Source: an uncultured Bacteroidia bacterium
GTDB taxonomy: Bacteria; Bacteroidota; Bacteroidia; NS11-12g; UBA9320
NCBI GenBank assembly: GCA_943789165.1
Contig: CALSTB010000005.1
Location: 789,827-853,826, forward strand
Direction: 5' to 3'
Length of the DNA: 64,000 nucleotides
Shown piece after piece: positions 25,929 to 36,383 of this stretch (position 1 is the first letter of the stretch; every line of letters begins with the position of its first letter). The position numbers and the translations under genes are program-made. The notes below the pieces were generated by a model, which was given only the letters and a program-made list of their open reading frames with translations, made no database searches and was not told the DNA's origin.

Positions 25929-28079
25929 ATGAAGAGAATCTACCTTGTACTGGCCCTATTAGTAGTTGGGTTTGGTATCAAAGCAAAGGCTGACGAAGGA
26001 ATGTGGTTGCCACATTTAATTCAAGGTCAAACGTACGATGAAATGGTACGTTTAGGTGTTAAATTAACACCAGAGCAAATCTACGACGTTAATAATTCAA
26101 GTCTTAAAGATGCTATCGTTCGTTTAGGCGGTGGATTTTGTACAGGAGAAATCATTTCTTCTCAAGGATTGATGTTAACGAATCACCACTGTGGTTTTAA
26201 TGCCATCCAAAGCTTGAGTACAGAAGGAGAGAAAAACTATCTTGAAAGAGGTTTTTGGGCGAAAGAGAAAAAAGATGAATTGGCTGCTGGTTTTTCAGTA
26301 TCCTTCTTGCAACGAATAGAAGACGTGACTTCAGAGATTACTGAAGGTTTGACGGAATCTATGACGTTAAAAGAGCGATCTGGTAAAATTCAAGAACGTA
26401 TGTCTGCTATTCAAAAGGAATACGCTGATGAAAAAGCACACATCAGTGCTCAGGTAAAAGTGTTTTTTGAAGGAAACAATTACTACGTTTTCATTTACCA
26501 AACGTTCCCAGATGTAAGATTAGTAGGAACTCCTCCTCAATCAGTAGGAAAGTTTGGTGGTGAAACGGATAACTGGATGTGGCCACGTCATACTGGTGAC
26601 TTCTCTATGTTTAGAGTGTACGCCGATGAGGACAACAACCCAGCCGAATACAGCGACGAAAATGTGCCTTATACACCAAAGCACCACTTACCAGTATCAA
26701 TGAAAGGTGTTCAAGAAGGTGATTTTGCTATGATCTTCGGTTACCCAGGAAGCACAGACAGATACTTAACTTCTTGTGGAGTGAACTTCGCTACAGAAAC
26801 TGAATTCCCAGCTCGGGTTAAGGTGAGAAGAGAAAAACTTGATATCTACGAGAAGTACATGACCATGAACGAAGCCAACAAATTGAAGTACGCTTCAAAA
26901 TATGCTGGTGTCAGTAACTATTGGAAAAACTTCATGGGTCAAACGAGAGGTTTGAAAAGACTAAACATCGCAGATCGTAAGAAATCTGAAGAGGAAGCAT
27001 TCAATACATGGGCCAATGCAACCCCAGAAAGAAAGGCGCTTTATGGTAACGTTATTTCTTTGTATGAAGAAGGCTTTAACACACTGCACAAAAACAAAAT
27101 GTCGCAAGTGTATATTGTTGAAGAAGCCGTAATTGGCATCGAAGCATTGTTGTACGCGTACCGTTTTGGTAGTTTAAACGCTGAGATGACTGACGACGAA
27201 TTAGCGGCTGCTGCAGATGGTTTAAAATCAAAAGTAGACGGTCACTATAAAGATTATATCAAAGACTTAGATCAAGAAGTATGTGCAGCCATGTTGCGAT
27301 ACTACCACAACGACATTCCGAAGGATCAGCAGCCTGCTGATTTCTTAAAATTAGTGGCTAAGTACAAAGGCGATTTTGATAAAATGGCAGCGGCTATTTA
27401 CAAAAAATCCATCTTCGTCGACAAAGACAAAACATTGGCGTTCCTAAACAAAGTGAACGTCAAAAAGATGAAAAAAGACCCTATGTACAAGTTAATGGCA
27501 ATGTTCATCAACCACTACCGTCAAGTAGTTGTGCCAAGCATCATGGAGTCTAACGAATCACTAGAAAAAGCAAAAAGACTATACGTAAAGGGGTTGAAAG
27601 AAATGAATGCCGACAAAGCATATTCTTCGGATGCGAACAGCACAATGAGAATGACTTACGGTTCAATCAAAGATTACTTCCCTGCAGACGCAGTACATTA
27701 TGAATATTTCACAACCATGAATGGTGTGTTAGAAAAATACGTACCTGGTGATATTGAATTTGATTTACCTGAGCGATTTGTTGAATTAGCAAAAAGTAGA
27801 ACTTATGGCAATTACGCTGATAAGGATGGTGAATTGCATGTTTGTTTCTTATCGAACAACGACATTACTGGAGGTAACTCGGGAAGTCCAGTCATTAACG
27901 CAGAAGGACATTTAATTGGAACTGCATTTGATGGCAACTGGGAAGCAATGAGCGGTGATATCGCTTTTGAACCAGAATTACAAAGAACAATTTCTGTTGA
28001 TATTCGATACACCTTATGGGTAATCGATGTATACGCAGGAGCAGGTCATTTAGTTGAAGAAATGACTTTAATCAAGTAG
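25929..28079 (+). CDS. S46 dipeptidyl-peptidase, DPP7-like (hydrophobic P1 specificity)
   Basis: The 716-residue protein begins with a signal peptide (MKRIYLVLALLVVGFGIKAKA). The S46 triad is His87 in LTNHHCGF, Asp224 in DNWMWPRHTGDFS and Ser651 in TGGNSGSP. The specificity position 18 residues after the serine is Gly669 in TAFDGNWEAMSGD. In P. gingivalis DPP7 the equivalent is glycine and the enzyme prefers hydrophobic P1 residues (established); the same is inferred here. With the upstream DPP11-like enzyme it would cover acidic and hydrophobic peptides, a complementary pair. It is a paralogue of its neighbour rather than a recent copy, and is followed by a terminator. Confidence 0.92.
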   Translation: MKRIYLVLALLVVGFGIKAKADEGMWLPHLIQGQTYDEMVRLGVKLTPEQIYDVNNSSLKDAIVRLGGGFCTGEIISSQGLMLTNHHCGFNAIQSLSTEGEKNYLERGFWAKEKKDELAAGFSVSFLQRIEDVTSEITEGLTESMTLKERSGKIQERMSAIQKEYADEKAHISAQVKVFFEGNNYYVFIYQTFPDVRLVGTPPQSVGKFGGETDNWMWPRHTGDFSMFRVYADEDNNPAEYSDENVPYTPKHHLPVSMKGVQEGDFAMIFGYPGSTDRYLTSCGVNFATETEFPARVKVRREKLDIYEKYMTMNEANKLKYASKYAGVSNYWKNFMGQTRGLKRLNIADRKKSEEEAFNTWANATPERKALYGNVISLYEEGFNTLHKNKMSQVYIVEEAVIGIEALLYAYRFGSLNAEMTDDELAAAADGLKSKVDGHYKDYIKDLDQEVCAAMLRYYHNDIPKDQQPADFLKLVAKYKGDFDKMAAAIYKKSIFVDKDKTLAFLNKVNVKKMKKDPMYKLMAMFINHYRQVVVPSIMESNESLEKAKRLYVKGLKEMNADKAYSSDANSTMRMTYGSIKDYFPADAVHYEYFTTMNGVLEKYVPGDIEFDLPERFVELAKSRTYGNYADKDGELHVCFLSNNDITGGNSGSPVINAEGHLIGTAFDGNWEAMSGDIAFEPELQRTISVDIRYTLWVIDVYAGAGHLVEEMTLIK

Positions 28080-28101
28080 AACAAGATATAGGAATATGTC
28101 T

Positions 28102-28132
28102 AAAGGGCGAGCAGCAATGTTCGCCTTTTTTT
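28102..28132 (+). terminator. Intrinsic terminator after the DPP7-like gene
   Basis: GGCGA (28106-28110) pairs with TCGCC (28121-28125), extended by A/T pairs, and is followed by seven T. It lies 22 bp after the stop and just overlaps the end of the convergent gene. Confidence 0.75.
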
Positions 28133-30173
28133 ATGCGAGTAATTTTAATGCTTCTTCAATCGAGTCAACCGGCTCTAAGCACATATTGTGTTGGCAGACA
28201 TAAACCAACGTCTTACCCACTTTGTATCTACCTTCAAATACAGGCAAACTACTAGTTTCACTACCAGCAATAATACTCACTGACCCAGTAAGTTGTTTTT
28301 CGAGTGCATCTGCGTAATTCATCGACTCCTCTCCCACTATTACCACTTCTTGGGCATTGCCAAAGGCTTGAAGCATAGCCAACATCCAATTGCTAAAACC
28401 AGAACCGTATTGAACAACTCTTGGAGCAATTAAATCAATCATTTCCAATCCAATACTGCGGTACTTTACCTCTAAGAATAAGTGAGACAAACGAAACAAA
28501 TTGCGACACATGGTCGAATTGGACGACGGAATCACATTGTCAAAATAGTCTGTTTGTTTTGCAACCAAATCTTTGCTTTGATGAGACGTAAACTGAAACA
28601 TCATCGTCGATTCTTGATAAAAATGATTAATGGTGTAGTCCATTAATTCTTTGGCTTTGACCGCAAAAGATTCATCATAGGTAATTTCATAGACATCCAA
28701 TAGGGCTTGAACAACCAGCGCATAATCTTCCAAAAAACCTTGAATCGTTGAAACGCCGTTTTTGTAACTATGCCATAAGCTTCCGTCTTTTTTGAGCTGA
28801 TGTGTCAACAGTGCGTTTAATGTTGCAATAGCTTGAGCCTTGTAAGCTTCCTGTTTGGTAGCCTGATAAATGGATGCGAATCCCGAAACAGCAAGTGCGT
28901 TCCAACTGGTTAAACATTTATCATCCAAACCAGGAAGCACTCGTTTGAAGCGTTCTTTAATCAAAACTTTTGTAAACGCGGTGACCTTATCGTTTAATCG
29001 TTTCTGATCAATCTTGAATTCATCCAATATGGTTTGATCATCCGTCCGACACAAAATGAAATTTTCGTGTTCCCAATAGCCTCTTGCGTTAATACCAAAG
29101 TATGATTTGGCCAGTTCTGAATCCTCTTCAAACAAATGATCAAATTCAACAGCCGTCCAGACGTAGTATTTTCCTTCAACACCTTCACTATCTGCGTCGT
29201 AGGCAGAATAAAAAAGCCCACTTGAGTCTTTCAGTTCTTCTATTAGAAAAGTCGCTGTCTGCTCAATTAACCGAAGATATTCATCATTTGGTGAATGCTG
29301 GAAAGCCGCAGCATACACGGATAACAACTGACCGTTGTCGTATAACATTTTCTCAAAATGCGGAACCTTCCATTGGTTGTCAACGGCGTATCTAGAAAAT
29401 CCGCCACCAATTTGGTCGTAAATTCCCCCACGTGCTACTTTTTTAAGAGTAAAATGGACATAGTCCAAAACCGGTTGGTTCTGTGTCTCAATGGCCCAAT
29501 TCAGTAAAAACTGGTAATTGTTTGGCAAAGGGAATTTGGGTGCACGATTTGTTCCGCCATATTCATGATCAAACGATTCACTCCATTTATGCACTGACTG
29601 CGCTACCAAATCAAGTACATTAACGCTATTACCTATAAACCCTTCTACTCTATCGATTGAAGAAGAAGCTTTGATTCCTCGTAATAACTTGGTGGCGTAG
29701 GTATCCAATTCTGTGCGATTGGTCTCCCATTCTTCTGCAATGCGTTGCATCAATTGCATCCATTTGTCTTTCGGAAAATACGTTCCCGCATAAAACGGTC
29801 TACCATCAGGGAAGGCAAAACAGTTTAACGGCCAACCTCCGCCTCCTGTGATGAGTTGAGCCGCGCTCATGTACAATTGATCTACATCAGGCCTTTCCTC
29901 TCTATCCACCTTAATGCAGACAAAAGAGTCATTCATTATCTCGGCAACGGATTCGTCCTCAAAGCTTTCATGTTCCATAACATGACACCAATGGCAAGCA
30001 GAATACCCTATCGACACTAAAATAGGCTTATTGGCATCCTTAGCAAGCTGCAAAGTTTCTTCGTTCCATGGACGCCACTCAACTGGGTTGTACGCATGTT
30101 GGAGCAGATATGGACTCGTCTCATTGACCAAAGCATTGGGCTGATGAACTTTTGATGGGGATTTATCCGACAT
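28131..30173 (-). CDS. Thioredoxin-domain protein of the YyaL/DUF255 (SSP411) family
   Basis: The 680-residue protein has an N-terminal thioredoxin-like domain (about residues 14-180) with the CxxC site C60-C63 in [18 protein letters not shown] and [16 protein letters not shown] large (alpha/alpha)6-barrel resembling N-acylglucosamine 2-epimerases follows ([33 protein letters not shown]). This is the conserved YyaL / spermatogenesis-associated protein 20 family, of unknown biochemical function. There is no signal peptide, so it is expected in the cytoplasm. The length is full. Confidence 0.9.
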   Translation of the reverse strand: MSDKSPSKVHQPNALVNETSPYLLQHAYNPVEWRPWNEETLQLAKDANKPILVSIGYSACHWCHVMEHESFEDESVAEIMNDSFVCIKVDREERPDVDQLYMSAAQLITGGGGWPLNCFAFPDGRPFYAGTYFPKDKWMQLMQRIAEEWETNRTELDTYATKLLRGIKASSSIDRVEGFIGNSVNVLDLVAQSVHKWSESFDHEYGGTNRAPKFPLPNNYQFLLNWAIETQNQPVLDYVHFTLKKVARGGIYDQIGGGFSRYAVDNQWKVPHFEKMLYDNGQLLSVYAAAFQHSPNDEYLRLIEQTATFLIEELKDSSGLFYSAYDADSEGVEGKYYVWTAVEFDHLFEEDSELAKSYFGINARGYWEHENFILCRTDDQTILDEFKIDQKRLNDKVTAFTKVLIKERFKRVLPGLDDKCLTSWNALAVSGFASIYQATKQEAYKAQAIATLNALLTHQLKKDGSLWHSYKNGVSTIQGFLEDYALVVQALLDVYEITYDESFAVKAKELMDYTINHFYQESTMMFQFTSHQSKDLVAKQTDYFDNVIPSSNSTMCRNLFRLSHLFLEVKYRSIGLEMIDLIAPRVVQYGSGFSNWMLAMLQAFGNAQEVVIVGEESMNYADALEKQLTGSVSIIAGSETSSLPVFEGRYKVGKTLVYVCQHNMCLEPVDSIEEALKLLA

Positions 30174-30239
30174 AGTTTCAAGGATACTGGATTACATCGA
30201 CAAATAGTAAAAACAAAATCATTATTTCTTTACCAGTCA

Positions 30240-30267
30240 TTTGCCGTTTATTTTTAGGTTATTTTTG
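30240..30267 (+). promoter_or_regulatory. Promoter with -7 box next to the start codon (TTTG-N16-TATTTTTG)
   Basis: A -33 TTTG at 30240-30243 and a perfect -7 TATTTTTG at 30260-30267 are 16 nt apart. The -7 box ends 5 nt before the ATG at 30273, which is fixed by the signal peptide. The transcript should be leaderless or nearly so. Confidence 0.6.
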
Positions 30268-30272
30268 ATTCA

Positions 30273-33200
30273 ATGATCCTTTTGAACCGTAGTATCCGTT
30301 ACTTTTTAGCACTTGCCACCATTCTGATTGGTTTTCAATTTGGATTTGCTCAATATACCACCATTGGCCCTGTCACTTTTGCTAGCAATACCTATGGCCC
30401 CATGGTAAGTCGTACCGATAGCAACGCGGCTTATAGTCGACATGCATACGTGTACCCTGCTGCCAGTTTAGGTAATTTAGCACACGGCGATTCCATTAGA
30501 ATGATTGAATTCTTTAAGACCAATGCGGCTGTGTATTCTGGGAACCCAAGTTTTAAAATGTACTTGGCCATGTCTGATACCGCAGACTTTGGTATTGGCA
30601 ACATAAAAAGTTGGACGACTGAGGTTGGCAAACCAGGTGTCAAAAAGGTGTTCGATGGCAATGTTCAATCAATAGTGGACGCATCGGCTGGTTATAAGGC
30701 CTTTCATTTTGATTCATTGTTCGTTTTTGATACAACTCAGGGAAGTCACTTAAAGATATTTGTTGAATTTTATCAGTATACGCGGCAAACGGCAGGTCAA
30801 ATTCCGTTTTGGGCGTATGAAAACGACCAAAGTGTTTTGGCGTTTGTGTCAAACAATGAAACGAAATACGTTTTTGGTGTTAACACAGCCATTGATTCAA
30901 CCCTATATACGCAAGTACGAAAACCTTCTATTCGCATTCACTATCCGCGATTCGACCAGAATGCCGCAGTGAACAATGTGTATTGTCTTGGCGAACTCGC
31001 CTTACTCATGGCCCCAGTTGATACAATCAAGTTTGTTGTCCGCAATACGGGTAAAAAAACATTATACAACCATCCGTTCCAAATTTCCATCACCGGCGCC
31101 AATACCTTTAAAGATACGGTTTACGCCGACAGTTTGGCGACCTTCAGTTCAACGATGTTGTTCTCTAGCAGTTATAGACCTAAAAACAAAGGAGCGGATA
31201 GTATAACGGTGACGAGTTTGGGTGACCCCTATTCCACTGACGATACGACGTTAATGGTGCGAAACATCTCGTATAACGTATTAAGTCATAACAATCCGTT
31301 TGTGACCAACGCCGGGTTTGGGATAGGTTTTAATGGAAGCTCTGGTGATTTCATAGCCAAGTATTATACAGATAGCAATTACATCAATCAAATTAAGATT
31401 GGTTTCTCATCTTCAGGCTTGCCTTTTAAGCTTGGGATTTGGCAAGAAGACACCAATGGACTGCCAGGAAAAGAAATATATACGTCTGACACATTGATCA
31501 GCAATGGTGGTCAATACATTCAACCAATATTGCCTAAAGTACAGGTTCGTGAAGGATATTTTGTGGGAATTCGACAATTAGGAACACAAAACATAGCGTT
31601 TTTGTATGAACCAGAATCTCCAGTACGTCCAAATGCCTTTTATTTTACAGCGCCTGCCGGCGATACCAATTGGACGCCGTTTTCTCCAGGTTTTGACTTC
31701 AACTTCGATATTCAACCAAGGATTCAAGTAGCTCATGACGTTTCTGTGCTTAGAATTGCGAACCCAGAAGCGCTTGACACGTTCGAGTTTAATATCAACG
31801 ACAGTATTTACCCAAAAGCAACCATATTCAATTATGGAGCTAAGGACCAAAACAACCCTTTTGACGTTGTTTGTGAAGTCATAGATCAGTTTGACAACGT
31901 GGTGTATAGAAGTGTTGAGGTAATTACTTTGGACGCAGAAGACAGTACAGTTGTTACCTTTTCAAAAAAGTTTTCACTTGGCAATTATGGGGATCTAAGA
32001 ATGCAGGTCTACACAAAGCTTTCTGGCGACCAAGCGTCTGAAAACGATACATTGTCGGTAGACTTTAGCATTTATGTGAAATACGACATACAAGTAGAAA
32101 GTTTCTTTGAACCCATTTCTGGGACTCGATATGAATTAAATAAAGACAAAGTGAGTCCAACAGTTAGAATGGTCAACTTTGGATCCAAAGATCAGAATGG
32201 CATTCGTGTTACTTCTCGCATTATTCAGGACAGTTTTGTGGCGAAATCACAAACATTGATCATTGATTTAGCGGGCGGAAGCAGTCAAATATTGGCCTTC
32301 GATTCCGTGACCATCCCATTTGCAGGAGAGGTGTATTTTGAGGTATTCTGTTGGAATACCATCGACAGTTTCCCAGTGAATGATACCGCTCGGGTTATGG
32401 TAACAGTAGTGCGAAGCAATGACTTAGGCATCGTTTCGGTGATTCGTCCTAGAGATAGTACGGTATTTGAACGCAACGAAATCTTAAGGCCATATCTCAA
32501 TTATCGCAACTTCGGGCTAGGTGATCAGGACTCAGTGGTTGTGACTTGTGCCATTAGCCAAGAGTCGGGCAATATCATTTACACAGATACAATCATTAAA
32601 GCCTTACCAAAGCTAAGCACGATACAAGCTTTGTTTCGAGAGTTCAAAGCCCCAGATTCTGCCCAAACACTCTATTTCGATGCTAAAACCTGGATTGACG
32701 GAGATCAAGACACGACAAACGACAAAGTCAGAACGAAGTTTTTTATCAAAACAAAAACCGACCTAGCGTTAAAAACAATAGCGCATCCAGTAAAAGATTC
32801 CTTGTATTTACTGGGAGACACTATTCGACCAAGTGTGCAAGTACAAAACACTGGAAACAACGTAGTCCCTGGAACTGCAGAGTTGTTCTTCATCATACAA
32901 AACAGTACTGGGTCGATTGTGTACAGAGATTCTACAACGTTATCAAGCGCATTAGCAATAGACGCTACCAAATGGCTAAGCTTCGCTCCTTTTGGCATTC
33001 TCAATATCAAAGATGCGTATAACGCAACATGTTTTGTGCGTTTGACTACTGACGGTGAACGCGGAAATGATACGTTACGAACAAACTTTAATGCGTCATT
33101 ATCGAATTCTGTTGCAGCAATTGAGATTCTTTCTCCTGAAATGAATCAGGTATATCAATTAAACCGCGATACTGTATATCCTGTATTTACCATCGCCAAT

Positions 33201-34043
33201 ACAGGCGTTAATGATTTGTCAAATCCAGTGTATTACACATTCACGTTAAAAACCAATGGAAATACCGTGTATACATTGAATGATTCAGCTACAACACTTG
33301 CTTCTGAATCCTCCACAACTATAAATGGAACACGATTCATACCGACTGCTACAGGGAATTATACAGCTAACTTGATTATCCAAAACGCTGATGACGAAGT
33401 GTTAACAGATAATGCAATAACGCACGTATTTCATGTGTCTTTGCAGAACGACGTAAGTCCAATTCGATTTTTATATCCTGAGATTGATTCATTGGTGTAT
33501 GCGAACAGAATGTACGCTCCAAAGGCATCCTTTAAAAATCTTGGTGACAGTGCACAGAGCGAAGAATTTAGTGTGTCATATCTCATTGATTTTGAGGGAA
33601 GTAACAAGTATAATTCAAACAAAAACATCACGTTAGATTCGGGTGAAAATCGTACGGTTGTGTTCGACAGTACTTTCAATCCAAAGATTCCGGGATTGTA
33701 TCAAATGATGGTGATTAGTCGCTTGGGATCTGATCAAGTAAAAAGCAATGACACCCTTTTCGGCTCTTTTGTTGTTGATTTCCATAGTTCAGTTGAAAAT
33801 CTGACACTATACGGTGTGCAAGTGTATCCTAATCCAGCACATGATTGGATTCAAGTTGAAGTGGTTGATAACACATTGACAGGTATTGCCCTTTATGATG
33901 CCGCAGGAAGATTGGTTTCGAACAAACAGCTTCAATCCTCCGCCAATGTCACCTTGGATGTACAAGACCTCCAGTCGGGTATGTATTGGCTACAAATAAG
34001 CTTGGGAGACGTCGTTCTTTATGAAAAGATACTGATTGACTAG
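30273..34043 (+). CDS. Large secreted protein with six CARDB-like repeats and T9SS type A sorting domain
   Basis: The 1256-residue product begins with a signal peptide (about residues 1-27, ending QFGFAQ). The first about 480 residues are beta-rich with no recognised catalytic motif. Six tandem repeats of about 114 residues then start near residues 488, 604, 716, 829, 945 and 1059. Each opens with a pattern like (N/H/Y)D(V/L/I)xxxx(I/F)xxPxxxxxY and contains a NxG/NFG turn, as in CARDB or other Ig-like adhesion modules. The C-terminus has GVQVYPNPAHDWIQVEV and LQSGMYWLQI, a type A T9SS signal. It is probably a surface adhesin or scaffold. It ends 2 bp from a convergent gene. Confidence 0.88.
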   Translation: MILLNRSIRYFLALATILIGFQFGFAQYTTIGPVTFASNTYGPMVSRTDSNAAYSRHAYVYPAASLGNLAHGDSIRMIEFFKTNAAVYSGNPSFKMYLAMSDTADFGIGNIKSWTTEVGKPGVKKVFDGNVQSIVDASAGYKAFHFDSLFVFDTTQGSHLKIFVEFYQYTRQTAGQIPFWAYENDQSVLAFVSNNETKYVFGVNTAIDSTLYTQVRKPSIRIHYPRFDQNAAVNNVYCLGELALLMAPVDTIKFVVRNTGKKTLYNHPFQISITGANTFKDTVYADSLATFSSTMLFSSSYRPKNKGADSITVTSLGDPYSTDDTTLMVRNISYNVLSHNNPFVTNAGFGIGFNGSSGDFIAKYYTDSNYINQIKIGFSSSGLPFKLGIWQEDTNGLPGKEIYTSDTLISNGGQYIQPILPKVQVREGYFVGIRQLGTQNIAFLYEPESPVRPNAFYFTAPAGDTNWTPFSPGFDFNFDIQPRIQVAHDVSVLRIANPEALDTFEFNINDSIYPKATIFNYGAKDQNNPFDVVCEVIDQFDNVVYRSVEVITLDAEDSTVVTFSKKFSLGNYGDLRMQVYTKLSGDQASENDTLSVDFSIYVKYDIQVESFFEPISGTRYELNKDKVSPTVRMVNFGSKDQNGIRVTSRIIQDSFVAKSQTLIIDLAGGSSQILAFDSVTIPFAGEVYFEVFCWNTIDSFPVNDTARVMVTVVRSNDLGIVSVIRPRDSTVFERNEILRPYLNYRNFGLGDQDSVVVTCAISQESGNIIYTDTIIKALPKLSTIQALFREFKAPDSAQTLYFDAKTWIDGDQDTTNDKVRTKFFIKTKTDLALKTIAHPVKDSLYLLGDTIRPSVQVQNTGNNVVPGTAELFFIIQNSTGSIVYRDSTTLSSALAIDATKWLSFAPFGILNIKDAYNATCFVRLTTDGERGNDTLRTNFNASLSNSVAAIEILSPEMNQVYQLNRDTVYPVFTIANTGVNDLSNPVYYTFTLKTNGNTVYTLNDSATTLASESSTTINGTRFIPTATGNYTANLIIQNADDEVLTDNAITHVFHVSLQNDVSPIRFLYPEIDSLVYANRMYAPKASFKNLGDSAQSEEFSVSYLIDFEGSNKYNSNKNITLDSGENRTVVFDSTFNPKIPGLYQMMVISRLGSDQVKSNDTLFGSFVVDFHSSVENLTLYGVQVYPNPAHDWIQVEVVDNTLTGIALYDAAGRLVSNKQLQSSANVTLDVQDLQSGMYWLQISLGDVVLYEKILID

Positions 34044-34045
34044 GC

Positions 34046-35722
34046 TTAGTCCATTTGTCCTGATACAGACTTCACCAGCACCTTATCCCCTTTTTCAGTT
34101 TTGTAATAAAAGTTTAGAGTGACGGCTTTGTCCTCAGGAATGTTGTACAACAACACATTTAACTTTCCGAAACCGTTTTGATCTAAGCTAGCTTCTATAG
34201 TAGATTTCGTTTTGAAGTAAGATATAAATAGGAATCTCTTTTTTAATCTTATGTCGCAGTAAGCATAGGTAGTTTTGGGCATAAAAACATTGACCAACTC
34301 TGAATGATTAAAGTTTTTCTTATCAAAATCAATGACTTGAGCTTCTGAGTAGTTGAAATTTGGATGCATTCCAGCCAGAATTAATGCGATATTAAAGTCT
34401 GGAACGCCATGACCTGATACATTATCTGGGTTTAGGGACAAATGACTTGACTGGATAATAATGCGTTTTATTTCACTTGGCGATAAGCTTGGGTTTGCTT
34501 GCCACAAACAAGTCGCTAATCCAGCGATGATTGGGGCACTATAAGATGTACCGTTGCCTGTTCCAATTCCATATGTTGTAGCAACAAAAGTGTTTTTGCC
34601 TAGCGCGGCGACGTCAGGTTTTATTCTAAAATCTGCAGTTGGTCCTGGTGAACTAAATGAAGGAGCTTCTTTACGGCTGTCTACAGCGCCCACCACTAAT
34701 ATATCTTCAACGTCTGCTGGAAAATCCAATTTTCCCCACGACTTATTGCCATCGTTACCTGCCGAGCTTACAACCAACATACCACGCGTTGCCGCTATGG
34801 CAGCACCACGACTGATGTACGTTGTTCTTCCGTCAAGGTCCTTATGTTCATGATTCAGTCGTTCTTCGTCGAATGTATTATACCCTAATGACGAATTAAC
34901 CACATCCACACCCATTGAGTCGGCGATTTCTGCTGCACGTACCCAATTAAGTTCTTCCAACCAAGATTCATAAGCGTTTGATTCTGTTCGTATTAAGATG
35001 TAATTGGCCTTGGGAGCTGCCCCAATCATTTTTCCTTTTTGGTTGGCTGCCATACAGCCCAACACGTGTAATCCATGGTCGTCATCATCAAATACATTCT
35101 CCTCTTGATCTACCAAATCGTTCGTATATATAATTTGCTTGTTGTCGATCAAAGCTTGGAACAAGCTCAATTCATTCACTTTGCGGAAACCAGCATCAAA
35201 TACTGCGACCCACATGCCTTCCCCATTAAAGCCATATTGATGCAGCTGCGTGCCATTCAACATGTCTAACTGCTGATACCCATCACCATATTGTTTCTTA
35301 AAAGCCTCATCCTCTGGTGATTCATCTGCCTGTCTACCGGATTTGGAAGCCTTAACAGTGCTTTTGCCGAGGTATACCACGTCATCTACAAAGAATTTTA
35401 TCTTTAAACGCCAAGCGGTATCCATTGATTCAGTGGTAATTACAGCACCATTTAACCATTTGGAGACATACCGCACTTTGATAGAAGGCTTGGTGATATT
35501 GACAATGTACGAGGCGGTAACTGGCAAGTCGAATGAATCAATGGGTACGTGTAATCTTTTACGTCGCTCTAAGGCCCTTTCGGACATGAACAATTCAGGT
35601 TTATTGATATCTACGTAGTTGAGTCCTTTGTCGTGAAACTGAACGAAGAAATGATATTCCGTCTTTGCCGAAGCGACATTAAACGTTAAAAAGGCCAACA
35701 TAGCCCCAATGAGTATTTTCAA
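34046..35722 (-). CDS. Subtilisin-like S8 serine protease, exported
   Basis: The 558-residue protein starts at a TTG (35722), giving a signal peptide MKILIGAMLAFLTFNVASA. The S8 triad is Asp176 in VAVFDAGF, His216 in DDDHGLHVLG and Ser393 in GNGTSYSAPIIAG; the oxyanion Asn is in SSAGNDG. The usual HGTHV is HGLHV here. A propeptide-like segment (20-150) precedes the domain. The last 140 residues form a beta-rich tail that does not look like a T9SS signal, so the protein may stay periplasmic or leave by another route. It lies 4 bp after a lipoprotein gene, as last gene of a four-gene operon. Confidence 0.9.
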   Translation of the reverse strand: MKILIGAMLAFLTFNVASAKTEYHFFVQFHDKGLNYVDINKPELFMSERALERRKRLHVPIDSFDLPVTASYIVNITKPSIKVRYVSKWLNGAVITTESMDTAWRLKIKFFVDDVVYLGKSTVKASKSGRQADESPEDEAFKKQYGDGYQQLDMLNGTQLHQYGFNGEGMWVAVFDAGFRKVNELSLFQALIDNKQIIYTNDLVDQEENVFDDDDHGLHVLGCMAANQKGKMIGAAPKANYILIRTESNAYESWLEELNWVRAAEIADSMGVDVVNSSLGYNTFDEERLNHEHKDLDGRTTYISRGAAIAATRGMLVVSSAGNDGNKSWGKLDFPADVEDILVVGAVDSRKEAPSFSSPGPTADFRIKPDVAALGKNTFVATTYGIGTGNGTSYSAPIIAGLATCLWQANPSLSPSEIKRIIIQSSHLSLNPDNVSGHGVPDFNIALILAGMHPNFNYSEAQVIDFDKKNFNHSELVNVFMPKTTYAYCDIRLKKRFLFISYFKTKSTIEASLDQNGFGKLNVLLYNIPEDKAVTLNFYYKTEKGDKVLVKSVSGQMD

Positions 35723-35726
35723 AGTA

Positions 35727-36383
35727 TTAATTTTTAGTAAACGACATTAATTTCCAGCGGTAGTCAAAACCTTTCTTCTTACCAAATTGCTTTTCAAGCG
35801 AAACGGCCTGCTTTTCAACCAAACCAACACCTTCTGCAAACAGTTCCCAACGGATGTCTTCGTCGATAATGGTTGTATCAAAGGCTTGCTGTACAAATAC
35901 ATTGTTTAAAAAGGAGTCTTTCATCATGGACCGATGTTTTTCATCATCAATATAACGGAAGCGATCTTGGCCTTCGCTATTGAGTTGATTGGCGTCCCAA
36001 TAAACTCTATCTGCAACTGGAAACAACAAATGCATGACAGATTTATTGTTGATAGACCGTACGGCTCGTAAATCATTTTTATACACCACCATAGAAGACT
36101 TGTACTGCCAATTGGTACTATCGGTTTTATAAAATACGTCAACGTTATACCTCTTTTCTGGACTAATGATGTCTGCTTCTTCCATAATCACTTCTTTCCT
36201 GTAATACCGAAAAGTATCGGAACTTTGGTTTTGCGAGAAATCATCGTGGTAAATGGAATCTACTTGATAGACCCATTCAAATCCAACGTCTAACGGGAAG
36301 TAATCGTAGCCTATGTCTACAGGGTCTTCGACATCTCGACAACCTATGAAACCTAAAGCGAGTATAAGTATTCTAATACGCAT
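35727..36383 (-). CDS. Lipoprotein, third of three tandem paralogues
   Basis: The 218-residue protein has a short signal with lipobox ALGFIGC (Cys15), so it should be lipid-anchored. After the cysteine comes DIGYDYFPLDVGFEWVYQVD, nearly the same as the matching segment of the gene at 37040-37741. Later parts share WDAN and a GVGLVEK segment with its neighbours. No domain with a known function was recognised. Its start overlaps the stop of the preceding lipoprotein gene by 11 nt, and the S8 protease gene follows 4 bp later. Confidence 0.8.
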   Translation of the reverse strand: MRIRILILALGFIGCRDVEDPVDIGYDYFPLDVGFEWVYQVDSIYHDDFSQNQSSDTFRYYRKEVIMEEADIISPEKRYNVDVFYKTDSTNWQYKSSMVVYKNDLRAVRSINNKSVMHLLFPVADRVYWDANQLNSEGQDRFRYIDDEKHRSMMKDSFLNNVFVQQAFDTTIIDEDIRWELFAEGVGLVEKQAVSLEKQFGKKKGFDYRWKLMSFTKN

